Of a stretch of 64,000 nt of DNA, positions 51,301 to 60,246 are shown in pieces. The position numbers and the translations under genes were made by a program. The notes beneath the pieces were generated by a model. The model made no database searches and had not been told where the DNA came from. It worked only from the letters and a program-made list of their open reading frames with translations. This DNA is from JBBDSJ01 sp040905025. Its GTDB lineage: Bacteria; Pseudomonadota; Gammaproteobacteria; Methylohalomonadales; Methylohalomonadaceae. Positions within the stretch are counted from its first letter, which is position 1, and each line of letters opens with the position of its first letter. The stretch is from contig JBBDSJ010000126.1 in NCBI GenBank assembly GCA_040905025.1, positions 14,662-78,661 on the forward strand. Direction: 5' to 3'.

Positions 51301-53028
51301 ATGATCCGTTTTAACCGAATTTTTGATGGCAATAGTCCGGCCGAACAACAACGTCTGGCACAGGTACAAGCCCTGTTTCAGAAATTATTTCCACGTGAGG
51401 ACGAATATGCCGGACAGCTGGCGCGGGAATTGGCGGAACGCCGCTCGACCGGTTTTGAGCCCATCCTGTTAACAGCAACCAATGCACATAGTCAACTGCT
51501 TGGATTTGCACAATTTTATTATTTCCCCGGCAGCCGTCTGGGTTACCTCAATTACATCGGCAGCGATCAGATGCACTCGCGGCGGGGTATTGGCAAGGCA
51601 TTATACGAAAGTGCGCGCGAGTATCTGCGTGAGCGTGACGCCCTGGGACTATTGCTGGAAATTCCGCCAGATGATGCCAATCAGGTCAGTGAATCGGAAC
51701 GTCTGAAAGACAATAAAACACGCGCACGTTTCTACGAGAGTTTTGATGCGCGACCAATCATCAATACTGGCTGGCAGCACCCACCCATCGCCTGGGATTA
51801 TGACCCGCCGTGGCTTGTATATGATTCACTTGGCAGTAACAAACCGTTGCGCCGGCGAGCACTGCGCAATGGTATGCGTGATATTCTGCAGTATCGCTAT
51901 CATTTGCAACCGGATACTGAATTCGTCAAAGCACTGCAGGACTCGGTACAGGACGATCCTGTCCGCTTACGGCCACCACGCTATCAAACCCGGCAACTAC
52001 CGGTGCCGGCCTGGCACGGCAAACTCAAACACATCAAGCTGCTGGCATCAACACATCATGAAATTCATCATGTCCGGCAACAGGGTTATGTCGAACGCCC
52101 GGCACGGGTCGATGCGATCCTGCGCGGCCTGGCCGATCTACCGGTTGAAAAGCTGCCGGTACGTCATTACGGCGAAGACATTCTGCGGGCCGTGCATGCC
52201 AGTGATTACGTCAGCTATCTAAAACGTGCAACCTCGGCGCTGGACGCCAGAACTACAATCTACCCGCAAGTGTTTCCGATACGACGTCCGGACAACCGGC
52301 CTCGTGATATGGCTATTCGTGCCGGATATTATTGTATTGATACATTCACCCCGTTATCGCAAGCCGCCTACAAAGCAGCACGCGCGGCGGCTGATTGTGC
52401 TGCCAGTGGTGCTGAGCTGCTATTGGATGGCGAGCAATTTGTTTATGCCTTGTGCCGCCCACCCGGCCATCATGCTGAACACCGCGCCTACGGTGGCTTT
52501 TGTTATTTCAACAATGCCGCGATTGCGGCACACAAACTCAGCAAGACCGGCCGCGTAGCATTACTTGATATTGATTATCATGCCGGTAACGGTCAGCAAC
52601 AAATCTTTTATCAGCGCAATGATGTATTCACATTATCACTGCACGGCCGACCCCGGGATCACTATCCCTACTTTGCCGGGTTCGCAGATGAAAAGGGCGC
52701 AGACGCAGGACTCGGCTTTAACCGTAATTTCCCATTGGCCGATATGCTCGGTGATGCCACCTATCTGACAGCCCTGAGCAAGGCAATAAAACTGATCAGA
52801 GACTTCAAACCACACTGGCTGGTAGTTGCACTGGGTTATGACGGTATGCGCGGCGATCCGACCGGAAATTTTGATTTGTCAGCAACCGGCCTGCGTGACA
52901 TCGGCGCAGCAGTTGCGACACTGGAATTACCCACGCTGGTTATACAGGAGGGCGGTTATGTTCTTGCCAACCTGCGCCACGGAGCGCGCAGTTTTTTTAC
53001 TGGCCTGATTCAACGCTGGTATCGCTGA
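51301..53028 (+). CDS. GNAT acetyltransferase fused to a histone deacetylase-family amidohydrolase
   Basis: A 575-residue two-domain protein. The first about 190 residues resemble a GNAT acetyltransferase (QLLGFAQFYYFPGSRLGYLNYIGSDQMHSRRGIGKALYESAREYL, the acetyl-CoA loop SRRGIGKAL). After a linker, residues about 240-575 form a histone deacetylase / acetylpolyamine amidohydrolase domain: CRPPGHHAEHRAYGGFCYFNNAA with the His dyad, zinc ligands in LLDIDYHAGNG and ALGYDGMRGDP, and the catalytic Tyr in EGGYVLANL. Both domains look intact. The fusion would place an acetylating and a deacetylating activity in one chain; substrate unknown. Starts at ATG 51301, divergent from the SIMPL gene. Confidence 0.88.
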   Translation: MIRFNRIFDGNSPAEQQRLAQVQALFQKLFPREDEYAGQLARELAERRSTGFEPILLTATNAHSQLLGFAQFYYFPGSRLGYLNYIGSDQMHSRRGIGKALYESAREYLRERDALGLLLEIPPDDANQVSESERLKDNKTRARFYESFDARPIINTGWQHPPIAWDYDPPWLVYDSLGSNKPLRRRALRNGMRDILQYRYHLQPDTEFVKALQDSVQDDPVRLRPPRYQTRQLPVPAWHGKLKHIKLLASTHHEIHHVRQQGYVERPARVDAILRGLADLPVEKLPVRHYGEDILRAVHASDYVSYLKRATSALDARTTIYPQVFPIRRPDNRPRDMAIRAGYYCIDTFTPLSQAAYKAARAAADCAASGAELLLDGEQFVYALCRPPGHHAEHRAYGGFCYFNNAAIAAHKLSKTGRVALLDIDYHAGNGQQQIFYQRNDVFTLSLHGRPRDHYPYFAGFADEKGADAGLGFNRNFPLADMLGDATYLTALSKAIKLIRDFKPHWLVVALGYDGMRGDPTGNFDLSATGLRDIGAAVATLELPTLVIQEGGYVLANLRHGARSFFTGLIQRWYR

Positions 53029-53081
53029 ACCGCTTATTGTCTATACAGTCTTATAATGCACAAAAATGATGGGATTAACTA

Positions 53082-53636
53082 ATGTGTAATGGAAATGTTC
53101 AGGTTTCAAAGTTCTCACTGCGCGCTGCGCTGGCTACATTAAGCATGTGCCTGTTAAGCGCCTGCCAGACGACCCGGTCCATGCCGACGGTTGATTATGT
53201 CGATATGAATAAATTTATGGGCGACTGGTACGTGATTGCACATATTCCGGCGTGGATTGAGCGCAATGCCTATAATGCTGTCGAGTCTTATGAAATGACC
53301 GGGGACGGCACCATCGAAACTACTTACAGATTCAATAATGGCAGCTTTGATGGTGATCAAAAAATTATGAGACCGAAAGGCTGGGTTGTAAATGAAGAGA
53401 CCAATGCTGAATGGGTCATGCAGTTCATCTGGCCCATTAAGGCGGAATATCTCATTATTTATCTGGATGAGGACTACTCGAAAACCATCGTCGGGCGCAG
53501 CAAACGTGATTATCTCTGGATCATGGCACGCGAACCAAAACTGACGGGCAGCGAATATCAGGAATTGGTTACATTTGCTGAAAGACAGGGCTACGATATT
53601 AGCGAATTACGGAAAGTACCCCAGCAGGTAAAATGA
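53082..53636 (+). CDS. blc: Outer membrane lipoprotein of the lipocalin family (Blc-like)
   Basis: A 184-residue lipocalin. The signal sequence ends in LLSACQT, a lipobox with Cys at about residue 27. The lipocalin fingerprint MNKFMGDWYVIAHIP and the C-terminal TIVGRSKRDYLWIMAREPKL, equivalent to the second conserved lipocalin region, are present; AWIERNAYNAVESY follows the first. Bacterial Blc binds lipids in the outer membrane and is often stress-induced. Alone in its unit; a long nested hairpin separates it from the convergent coiled-coil gene. Confidence 0.92.
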   Translation: MCNGNVQVSKFSLRAALATLSMCLLSACQTTRSMPTVDYVDMNKFMGDWYVIAHIPAWIERNAYNAVESYEMTGDGTIETTYRFNNGSFDGDQKIMRPKGWVVNEETNAEWVMQFIWPIKAEYLIIYLDEDYSKTIVGRSKRDYLWIMAREPKLTGSEYQELVTFAERQGYDISELRKVPQQVK

Positions 53637-53651
53637 TCAGAAAAACAGCGG

Positions 53652-53697
53652 GCATGTGCGGCGATCTCCCTGTTTAATCAGGGGTCACCGCACATGC
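53652..53697. terminator. Nested hairpin between convergent genes
   Basis: GCATGTGCGG / CCGCACATGC (10 bp) encloses CCCTG...CAGGG. It could end transcription from both sides, though no long T-tract is present. Confidence 0.55.
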
Positions 53698-53705
53698 ATT
53701 ACCGA

Positions 53706-53996
53706 TTACTGCTTGAATCGCGTCCAGGCTTTTTCCATACCATCTTTCATATCATTGAATGCTGCCTCAGCACGCGACTGCATGTCTTTCCAGGCGCCCT
53801 CGTTACTTTGTTGCAGTTCTTTCATCGCCTTGTAAGCTTCTTCCCGCTGGCTACGAAGTTGCTCCAGCTGACTCTCAAGATTCTGTTTGGCATCAGCACT
53901 GGCCTTCTCCATCTGCGCCTCCATCTTGTCAAGCTCGGCATTCCATTCGTCAATTTGTGCTTTCAGTTTTTGTACATATGCGTCACGTTCACTCAT
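53706..53996 (-). CDS. Small coiled-coil protein
   Basis: A 96-residue, highly charged all-helical protein. Start chosen at ATG 53996 (MSERDAYVQKLKAQIDEWNA), with GGAG before it; the frame extends upstream to 54050 but without a ribosome site. Heptad-like repeats span nearly all residues (DKMEAQMEKASADAKQNLES, LEQLRSQREEAYKAMKELQQ), and the C-terminus has AWKDMQSRAEAAFNDMKDGMEKAWTRFK. It resembles small stress-related or apolipoprotein-like coiled-coil proteins found in many gammaproteobacteria; function unknown. Confidence 0.78.
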   Translation of the reverse strand: MSERDAYVQKLKAQIDEWNAELDKMEAQMEKASADAKQNLESQLEQLRSQREEAYKAMKELQQSNEGAWKDMQSRAEAAFNDMKDGMEKAWTRFKQ

Positions 53997-54351
53997 TTCA
54001 TTCTCCTGTGCAGTGAAGTTGAAAATAGTGGTCACCAGGAAAGCTGGCAACCATACACAAGTTAATAATCAATCAGGGGGCATCCTGAACAAAAGATCAA
54101 CCAGCTAATCTGTATAACTATACATAACAAATAACTATGCACAACAATAACATTTAAGGAACCTCTGAATAAATCAGAGGTTCCTGCAGTACAGGGATGT
54201 ACTGCCATTATTCAATCACTTAAGTGATTGAATAATGAAGAAAATCGAAAATCATAATTTTCAATTTTCGTGCTCTGATAATTCATGAATGAATTAATCA
54301 GAGCTTCCTTAACGCTAATACTGGATAGTATCGTTCAGTGTTTTATTTGAA
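53997..54351. other. Intergenic region holding palindromic element copy 7
   Basis: Apart from the repeat at 54158-54308 I see no gene in this stretch. Confidence 0.6.
54158..54308 (-). repeat. Modular palindromic element, copy 7
   Basis: A 151-bp full copy inverted relative to copy 5, with the same module order: terminal GGAACCTCTG...CAGAGGTTCC hairpin, GCAGTACA-GGGA-TGTACTGC, long palindrome centred on CACTTAAGTG, GAAAATCGAAAAT...ATTTTC, GAATTAAT...end CAGAGCTTCC. The long palindrome uses different bases from copy 5 on both arms, keeping the pairing. Confidence 0.85.
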
Positions 54352-55410
54352 TCAACCGAAATTAATCTTGGCTTCAAGATTGGTGCGGGAGTCGGCATTA
54401 GCCAGTGCTTCTTCAAGCGTAATGCGTTCTTCCTTGTAGAGATTGAATAATGCCATATCAAATGTCTGCATGCCGTTGGCACCACTGCCTTCCATTGCGG
54501 TACGCAATTCATGTACTTCGCCTTTCAAAATCAGTTCAGCGATATGCGGAGTATTAATAAGAATTTCTATAGCGGCAACACGTTTTCCGTCGATACCACT
54601 GACCAGACGTTGTGAAATTACTGCGCGTATATTCAATGATAAATCCATAAACAACTGTTTATGCAATTCCTGTGGAAACAGGTTGATAACACGCTCCATC
54701 GCCTGTGCCGAGTTATTTGCATGCAGCGTTGATATAGCCAGATGGCCGGTATTACAAAGCTCAAGTGCTGCTTCCATGGTTTCACGCTCACGGATCTCAC
54801 CAATCAGGATGACATCCGGCGCCTCACGCAGTGAGGCTTTCAACGCATTGCGATAGGATTGCGTATCCACACCGACTTCACGCTGGTTCATAATGGATTT
54901 CTTGTTAGGATGACTGAATTCAACCGGATCTTCAATTGTCAGGATATGGCCCGTGAAGTTTTCATTACGATGATTCATCATCGCTGCAAGCGTAGTAGAT
55001 TTACCCGAACCGGTAGCACCTACCATAAGAATCAGACCGCGCTTGTTCGCGATCATGTCTTTCAGAACCTCAGGCAAGCCAAGTTGCTCGAGCGTTGGAA
55101 TATCACTTGGAATCAGCCGCAGCACCATGCCGACTTCGCCACGCTGACGGAATACATTTACACGAAAACGGCCACTTCCATCCGGTAGCGCTACTGCAAA
55201 ATCACACTCCATAGTCTCTTCAAATTTAGCCTGCTGGATCTCATTCATCAGGCCGTAGGCTGCAGCCTTGGACAGTTCACTTGTCAGGACTGTTTTACCA
55301 ACCGGAGTAATCTTGCCTTCAATCTTGATTTTGACGGTTGAATCAACAGTAAAAAATATATCCGAGGCATTCTTCTCTACCATCAGTTTAAGATAAGGGG
55401 TGATATCCAT
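54352..55410 (-). CDS. PilT/PilU-family ATPase (third copy)
   Basis: A 352-residue hexameric secretion ATPase, close to PilU. Walker A GATGSGKST (about 128-136), the Asp box with HILTIEDPVEFSH, Walker B DVILIGEIRERETM and the His box GHLAISTLHANN are all present. The N-terminal domain (MVEKNASDIFFTVDSTVKIK) also matches. PilT-type ATPases power retraction of type IV pili. Three such genes follow one another on this strand (pilT, pilU, this gene); 69 bp separate this start from the pilU stop. Repeat copy 7 lies 43 bp past its stop. Confidence 0.9.
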   Translation of the reverse strand: MDITPYLKLMVEKNASDIFFTVDSTVKIKIEGKITPVGKTVLTSELSKAAAYGLMNEIQQAKFEETMECDFAVALPDGSGRFRVNVFRQRGEVGMVLRLIPSDIPTLEQLGLPEVLKDMIANKRGLILMVGATGSGKSTTLAAMMNHRNENFTGHILTIEDPVEFSHPNKKSIMNQREVGVDTQSYRNALKASLREAPDVILIGEIRERETMEAALELCNTGHLAISTLHANNSAQAMERVINLFPQELHKQLFMDLSLNIRAVISQRLVSGIDGKRVAAIEILINTPHIAELILKGEVHELRTAMEGSGANGMQTFDMALFNLYKEERITLEEALANADSRTNLEAKINFG

Positions 55411-55479
55411 TCGCGCTGGCCGTCTTTATGATTTCAAGTAATCTAGTGCTTCAATCTGCAGATTTTATGGAACAGGAGA

Positions 55480-56649
55480 TTAGCGCCTGAAGCCGGCATC
55501 TTTCTTTTCTTCCTCATGCAGGCTCAGATGGTCCAGGCCGCCGAGTTTATCCTTATCCTTGCCTTCCTTGCCTTCCAGCTTGATTTTCAGCCGCAGCTCA
55601 TTCATAGAGTCGGCATTGCGCAGCGCATCTTCCAGCGTGACCTGGTCAGCTTCATAGAGATCAAACAAGGCCTGGTCAAAGGTCTGCATACCGAGTTCAC
55701 GCGATTTCTGCATGATCGCCTTGATCTCATGCACATCACCCTTGAGGATCAAATCCGCTATCAGTGGTGTATTCAGCATGATCTCGATTGCCGCCGCCCG
55801 GCCAACGCCATCGCGGGTTTTTAGCAGCCGTTGTGAAATTACGGCTTTAAGATTCAGGGACAAGTCCATCAGCAATTGCTGACGGCGTTCTTCCGGAAAA
55901 AAGTTGATCATGCGATCCAGCGCCTGGTTGGCACTGTTCGCATGCAGGGTTGCCATGGCCAGATGGCCGGTTTCGGCAAATGCCACACCATATTCCATGG
56001 TTTCCCTGTCACGAACCTCACCCAGCAGGATGACATCCGGCGCCTGACGTAAAACATTTTTCAGCGCGATATCCCAGTCATCGGTATCCACGCCCACCTC
56101 TCGCTGCGTCACGATACAACTCTTGTGTGGATGGACATATTCGATTGGATCTTCCAGCGTAATAATATGGCCATAGGTATTGGCATTGCGATAATCGATC
56201 ATCGCTGCCAGCGAGGTGGATTTACCGGAGCCAGTACCGCCGGCCATAATCACCAGACCGCGCTTGGTCATGGAGATCTCCTTGAGAACTTCCGGCAGTT
56301 TCAGACCGTCCAGTGTCGGCACATGGGTATTGATGGTACGCAACACCATGCCGCAATAACTCTGTTGTATGTAGGCATTTGCACGGAAACGGCCAATGCC
56401 GACCGGTGCGATGGCGAAATTGCACTCCTTGGTAGCTTCAAACTCTTTCAGCTGCTTGTCATTCATGATGGCGTAGGTCATTGCCTTGGTATTCTCTCCC
56501 GACAACTGCGTCTTCGAGACCGGGGTGATCTTGCCATCAATTTTAATCGCAGGCGGGGAACCAACAGTGATAAACAAATCCGAGCCGCCCTTCTCAACCA
56601 TCAGCTTGAGAAGGTCGCGCATAAATTTAATAGCCTGTTCTCTTTCCAC
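55480..56649 (-). CDS. pilU: Type IV pilus retraction ATPase accessory protein PilU
   Basis: A 389-residue PilT-like ATPase; the extra C-terminal tail (GKEGKDKDKLGGLDHLSLHEEEKK) is typical of PilU, which works with PilT in pilus retraction. N-terminal KLMVEKGGSDLFITVGSPPAIKIDG, Walker A GGTGSGKST (about 134-142), HIITLEDPIEYVH, Walker B DVILLGEVRDRETM and GHLAMATLHANS are intact. It follows pilT on the same strand after 54 bp, the standard gene order. Confidence 0.93.
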   Translation of the reverse strand: MEREQAIKFMRDLLKLMVEKGGSDLFITVGSPPAIKIDGKITPVSKTQLSGENTKAMTYAIMNDKQLKEFEATKECNFAIAPVGIGRFRANAYIQQSYCGMVLRTINTHVPTLDGLKLPEVLKEISMTKRGLVIMAGGTGSGKSTSLAAMIDYRNANTYGHIITLEDPIEYVHPHKSCIVTQREVGVDTDDWDIALKNVLRQAPDVILLGEVRDRETMEYGVAFAETGHLAMATLHANSANQALDRMINFFPEERRQQLLMDLSLNLKAVISQRLLKTRDGVGRAAAIEIMLNTPLIADLILKGDVHEIKAIMQKSRELGMQTFDQALFDLYEADQVTLEDALRNADSMNELRLKIKLEGKEGKDKDKLGGLDHLSLHEEEKKDAGFRR

Positions 56650-56703
56650 TTAAGCCCCCAATATAATATTTTTCAGCTACAAAGCAGTAACGCCGGTTAA
56701 CTG

Positions 56704-57738
56704 CTAGAACGCATCCTTGTTGGCTGCCTTGGAGCGCGCATCTTCGCGAGTACACAAGCCCTTCTTGATGATTTCCTGCAGGTTCTGATCCAGTGTCTGC
56801 ATGCCGAACTGCTGACCGGTCTGAATGGCGGAATACATCTGCGCAATCTTGTTTTCACGGATCAGATTTCGAATCGCCGGAGTACCAATCATGATTTCAT
56901 GGGCCGCAACCCGGCCACCACCGATTTTCTTGAGCAGGGTTTGCGAAATGACCGCGCGCAGGGATTCTGACAACATCGCCCGGATCATGTCTTTTTCTGC
57001 CGCCGGGAACACATCGACAATACGGTCAATAGTCTTGGCCGCAGAGCTGGTATGCAGCGTACCAAACACCAGGTGGCCGGTTTCTGCTGCCGATAATGCC
57101 AGACGGATAGTTTCCAGATCGCGCATTTCACCGACCAGAATCACATCCGGGTCTTCACGCAACGCCGACCGCAGCGCCTCATTGAAACCGAGTGTATCGC
57201 GATGAACCTCGCGCTGATTAATCAGACACCGCTTGGATTCATGCACAAACTCGATTGGATCCTCGATCGTCAGAATGTGGCCATATTCGGTTTCATTTTT
57301 ATGATTGACCATCGCCGCCAGCGTTGTTGACTTACCGGAACCGGTCGGCCCGGTGACCAGTACAACACCACGCGGGTAGTCGGAAATCTTTTCGAAAATT
57401 TTCGGTGCACCGAGCTGTTCGAGTGACATGATCTCGGAGGGAATGGTACGGAAGACTGAAAATGCCCCGCGGTTCTGGTTGGCCGCATTGACACGAAAGC
57501 GGGCCAGACCGGGGATCTCGAACGAAAAGTCACATTCAAGGAACTCCTCAAAATCCTTGCGTTGCTTGTCGTTCATGATGTCATAGACCATATCATGTAC
57601 ATCTTTATGGTCCATCGCCGGCACATTAATACGACGTACATCACCATCGACGCGGATCATCGGCGGCAGCCCGGCCGAAAGATGCAAATCCGAAGCGCCG
57701 TTCTTTACACTGAAAGCAAGCAGTTCACCGATATCCAT
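56704..57738 (-). CDS. pilT: Type IV pilus retraction ATPase PilT
   Basis: A 344-residue PilT, the family's normal length. ASDLHLSAGLPPMIRVDGDVRRIN at the N-terminus, Walker A GPTGSGKST, HILTIEDPIEFVH, Walker B DVILVGEMRDLETI and the His box GHLVFGTLHTSSA are intact; the AIRNLIRE motif of PilT is present near the C-terminus (IGTPAIRNLIREN). It depolymerises the pilus for twitching motility and DNA uptake. It is divergent from yggS, as in Pseudomonas, with about 190 bp between the start codons. Confidence 0.96.
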   Translation of the reverse strand: MDIGELLAFSVKNGASDLHLSAGLPPMIRVDGDVRRINVPAMDHKDVHDMVYDIMNDKQRKDFEEFLECDFSFEIPGLARFRVNAANQNRGAFSVFRTIPSEIMSLEQLGAPKIFEKISDYPRGVVLVTGPTGSGKSTTLAAMVNHKNETEYGHILTIEDPIEFVHESKRCLINQREVHRDTLGFNEALRSALREDPDVILVGEMRDLETIRLALSAAETGHLVFGTLHTSSAAKTIDRIVDVFPAAEKDMIRAMLSESLRAVISQTLLKKIGGGRVAAHEIMIGTPAIRNLIRENKIAQMYSAIQTGQQFGMQTLDQNLQEIIKKGLCTREDARSKAANKDAF

Positions 57739-57805
57739 TGATCCCCCAGACGGTCATCCCGAAACAGTTGGCGCCGGGTCAGGCAGACGCCAACGCACAC
57801 AGGTT

Positions 57806-57824
57806 TAAATAATAACGTTATTTA
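57806..57824. promoter_or_regulatory. AT-rich inverted repeat in the pilT-yggS divergent region
   Basis: TAAATAA-TAACG-TTATTTA: 7-bp arms around a 5-bp centre between two divergent starts. It may be an operator or part of a promoter; no -10/-35 pair is clear. Confidence 0.35.
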
Positions 57825-57932
57825 GGCGTGTATGTTGTTACTCCTGAGCCCGGCTCACCGGTTCAGGCATCTTCCCACAGACGCAGCAACATCATGCTAC
57901 TAATTTTTGGAAGTATAGACTACTGTAAAGTC

Positions 57933-58676
57933 GTGAAAAATATCGAACAAAACCTGTCCGCACTGCGCCAGCACATCGCTGCCAGTGCCAGTAAATATGG
58001 CCGGCCTCCGGAAAGTGTCCATATTATCGCCGTCAGCAAGCGCCAGCCGGCCGCCGCCATTCGCGCGGCCATGGCGGCTGGCCAGCGTGATTTCGGTGAA
58101 AATTACCTGCAGGAGGCAATCCCGAAAATCGAGACCCTGCCGGCTGATTTGACCTGGCATTTCATCGGCCCGCTGCAATCGAACAAGACCCGGACCGTTG
58201 CCGAGCACTTTGACTGGCTGCACAGTCTAGACCGCGCGAAACTCGCCCGGCGCCTGCAGGAGCAACGACCTGACGCCCTGCCAGCGTTAAACGTCTGCCT
58301 GCAAGTCAATATCAGCGCCGAAACGAGTAAATCCGGTGTCGACCTGGCCGAACTTCCGAATCTGGCAGCTGCGGTTGCGGCATTGCCGCGATTGCGTTTG
58401 CGCGGATTGATGGCACTGCCGGCGCCAGCCAGTGACTTTGAGCAGCAGCGCCGACCCTTCCGCGCGCTTCGTGAAGCCTTTGATTCCCTTAATAAAGTTG
58501 GTTTCGGACTCGACACCCTGTCGATGGGCACCAGCACGGATATGGCGGCAGCCATCGCCGAAGGTGCCACCCATGTGCGCATAGGTACTGCCATTTTTGG
58601 TCGCCGCGACCCGGAAACGCCGGGAAAGCCGGATATCCATCAAGGCAATCATGCAGGTCCAGCGACGGATTGTTAA
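57933..58676 (+). CDS. yggS: YggS-type pyridoxal phosphate homeostasis protein
   Basis: A 247-residue PLP-binding protein (PLPBP family). The start is uncertain: GTG 57933 gives VKNIEQNLSALRQHI, the family N-terminus; ATG 57894 would add 13 residues. The PLP Lys lies in HIIAVSKRQ; FGENYLQEA and WHFIGPLQSNK are family signatures, as are LSMGTSTDMAAAIAEGATHVRIGTAIFG. It controls free PLP and affects amino acid pools. It precedes proC, as in most gammaproteobacteria. The C-terminal tail is a few residues longer than usual. Confidence 0.92.
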   Translation: MKNIEQNLSALRQHIAASASKYGRPPESVHIIAVSKRQPAAAIRAAMAAGQRDFGENYLQEAIPKIETLPADLTWHFIGPLQSNKTRTVAEHFDWLHSLDRAKLARRLQEQRPDALPALNVCLQVNISAETSKSGVDLAELPNLAAAVAALPRLRLRGLMALPAPASDFEQQRRPFRALREAFDSLNKVGFGLDTLSMGTSTDMAAAIAEGATHVRIGTAIFGRRDPETPGKPDIHQGNHAGPATDC

Positions 58677-58731
58677 ACTGACGCATGATTAACTGCCGGA
58701 CACCATCATTTTGAATTCATCAGGTTCTTCA

Positions 58732-59556
58732 ATGTTTCCAGACATTGCCTTTATCGGCTGCGGCAATATGGGTTGCAGTCTGATCGGCGGTCTGCTTGCC
58801 AGCGGCCACCCGGCCGATGCAATCCACGGCGCCGAGCCGGACGCGGCGAAACGCGAGGCGCTTGAACAGTCCTTCGGCATTCACCTGTATGCTGATAATC
58901 ATAGCGCTATCAGTCAGGCCGCCGCCGTGGTCCTGGCCGTCAAACCGCAAGTCCTGCAAGCGATTATCGAGCCGCTGGCTGCCGATTTGCGGACGCAACA
59001 ACCGCTGCTGCTTTCCGTGGCAGCAGGCATTCCAATTACCGCGCTGCAGCGCTGGCTGGCGGCATCGCTCGCCGTGGTCAGGGCGATGCCAAATACGCCG
59101 GCATTAATACAAACGGGCATGACAGGTCTGTATGCCAGTCCTGAAGTTGCACCGGCCCAGCGTCAACTGGCTGACAACATTCTTAAATCGGTTGGTGCTA
59201 CCGTGTGGCTGGATGATGAAGCGCTGCTGGATGTGGTCACCGCGATCTCCGGCAGCGGACCAGCGTATTTCTTTTTGTTTATTGAAGCGCTGGCCGAGGC
59301 TGGCGAACAGCTCGGTCTTGATGCCGATACCGCACGACAACTGGCTTTACAAACCGGCTATGGTGCCACACGCATGGCCATTGAAGCTGACGCGGCGCCA
59401 GCGATACTGCGCGAACGTGTGACTTCTCCCGGCGGTACCACGGCGGCGGCGCTGGCAGAATTTGACCGCGGTAATTTGCGCACGCTGGTCAGGAAAGCCG
59501 CGACTGCAGCAAAACAGCGTGCCGCTGAAATGGCTGAAACATTCGGGAATAACTGA
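58732..59556 (+). CDS. proC: Pyrroline-5-carboxylate reductase
   Basis: A 274-residue NAD(P)H-dependent reductase, last step of proline synthesis. The N-terminal Rossmann motif FIGCGNMGCSLIGGL, VLAVKPQVL, the RAMPNTPALIQTGMTGLYAS motif and GSGPAYFFLFIEAL with catalytic region, and VTSPGGTTAAALAEFD near the end are all present. Start chosen at ATG 58732 (MFPDIAFIGCG); the frame is open from 58711. It follows yggS after 55 bp and precedes the yggT gene by 6 bp. Confidence 0.95.
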   Translation: MFPDIAFIGCGNMGCSLIGGLLASGHPADAIHGAEPDAAKREALEQSFGIHLYADNHSAISQAAAVVLAVKPQVLQAIIEPLAADLRTQQPLLLSVAAGIPITALQRWLAASLAVVRAMPNTPALIQTGMTGLYASPEVAPAQRQLADNILKSVGATVWLDDEALLDVVTAISGSGPAYFFLFIEALAEAGEQLGLDADTARQLALQTGYGATRMAIEADAAPAILRERVTSPGGTTAAALAEFDRGNLRTLVRKAATAAKQRAAEMAETFGNN

Positions 59557-59562
59557 TAACCC

Positions 59563-60156
59563 ATGGCTTATTTCCTGCAGGCGCTGGTATTTCTGGTACA
59601 GACCCTGTTCGGTCTGTATTTGATCGCGCTGGTATTGCGGTTTTTGCTGCAGATCCTGCGCGCCGATTTCCATTCGCCCATCGCACGGGTGCTGGTTACT
59701 GTAACAAACCCGCCACTGCGGCCATTGCGCCGCCTGATTCCGGGTTACGGCGGCATTGACTGGGCGCTGCTGGTGCTGACGCTGCTGGTGCAACTGCTGG
59801 AATTGATTTTGATCGGGTTGCTACTGGCCGGACAGATCCCGCCATTGTCAGGCTTATTGATCGTGGCGCTGGGCCGGTTACTGCGATTGGTGATTTATAT
59901 TTTCATGTTTGTCATCATCATTCAGGTTGTTTTGAGCTGGGTGAATCCACACGCCTACAATGCGGCAACACGCCTGATTTACAATCTCAGTGAACCACTG
60001 CTGCAGCCGGTGCGCCGCTTGCTGCCAGCGCTGGGCGGCATTGACCTGTCACCCCTTGTCGTCATTATCGGTTTGAATCTTTTATTGATACTGCTGGCCG
60101 CGCCAATACTCGACTATGGCTATTCAATCAGCGGGCCGGCTGCCGGTTGGCGCTAA
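59563..60156 (+). CDS. yggT: YggT-family integral membrane protein
   Basis: A 197-residue protein with two YggT repeats. Each repeat holds two membrane helices and an ending like NPPLRPLRRLIPGYGGIDWALLV (first) and SEPLLQPVRRLLPALGGIDLSPLVVII (second), with the RR-P-x-GG-D motif. Family members affect membrane and division-related processes, but the mechanism is unknown; salt-stress protection was reported for E. coli YggT. It lies in the proC-yggT-metX order known from Pseudomonas. Confidence 0.92.
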   Translation: MAYFLQALVFLVQTLFGLYLIALVLRFLLQILRADFHSPIARVLVTVTNPPLRPLRRLIPGYGGIDWALLVLTLLVQLLELILIGLLLAGQIPPLSGLLIVALGRLLRLVIYIFMFVIIIQVVLSWVNPHAYNAATRLIYNLSEPLLQPVRRLLPALGGIDLSPLVVIIGLNLLLILLAAPILDYGYSISGPAAGWR

Positions 60157-60246
60157 AATCCTGCCCGGCGAGCACACTGTCACATGCAACAGACCATTTC
60201 AGTATAATGCCGGTTTCCGTATTGCTTATGTTCCTACAGGCTATTA

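Noticed and set aside
60157..60246. Possible SAM riboswitch before metX
   Set aside because: The 90-bp leader shows no conserved riboswitch core or terminator/anti-terminator pair.
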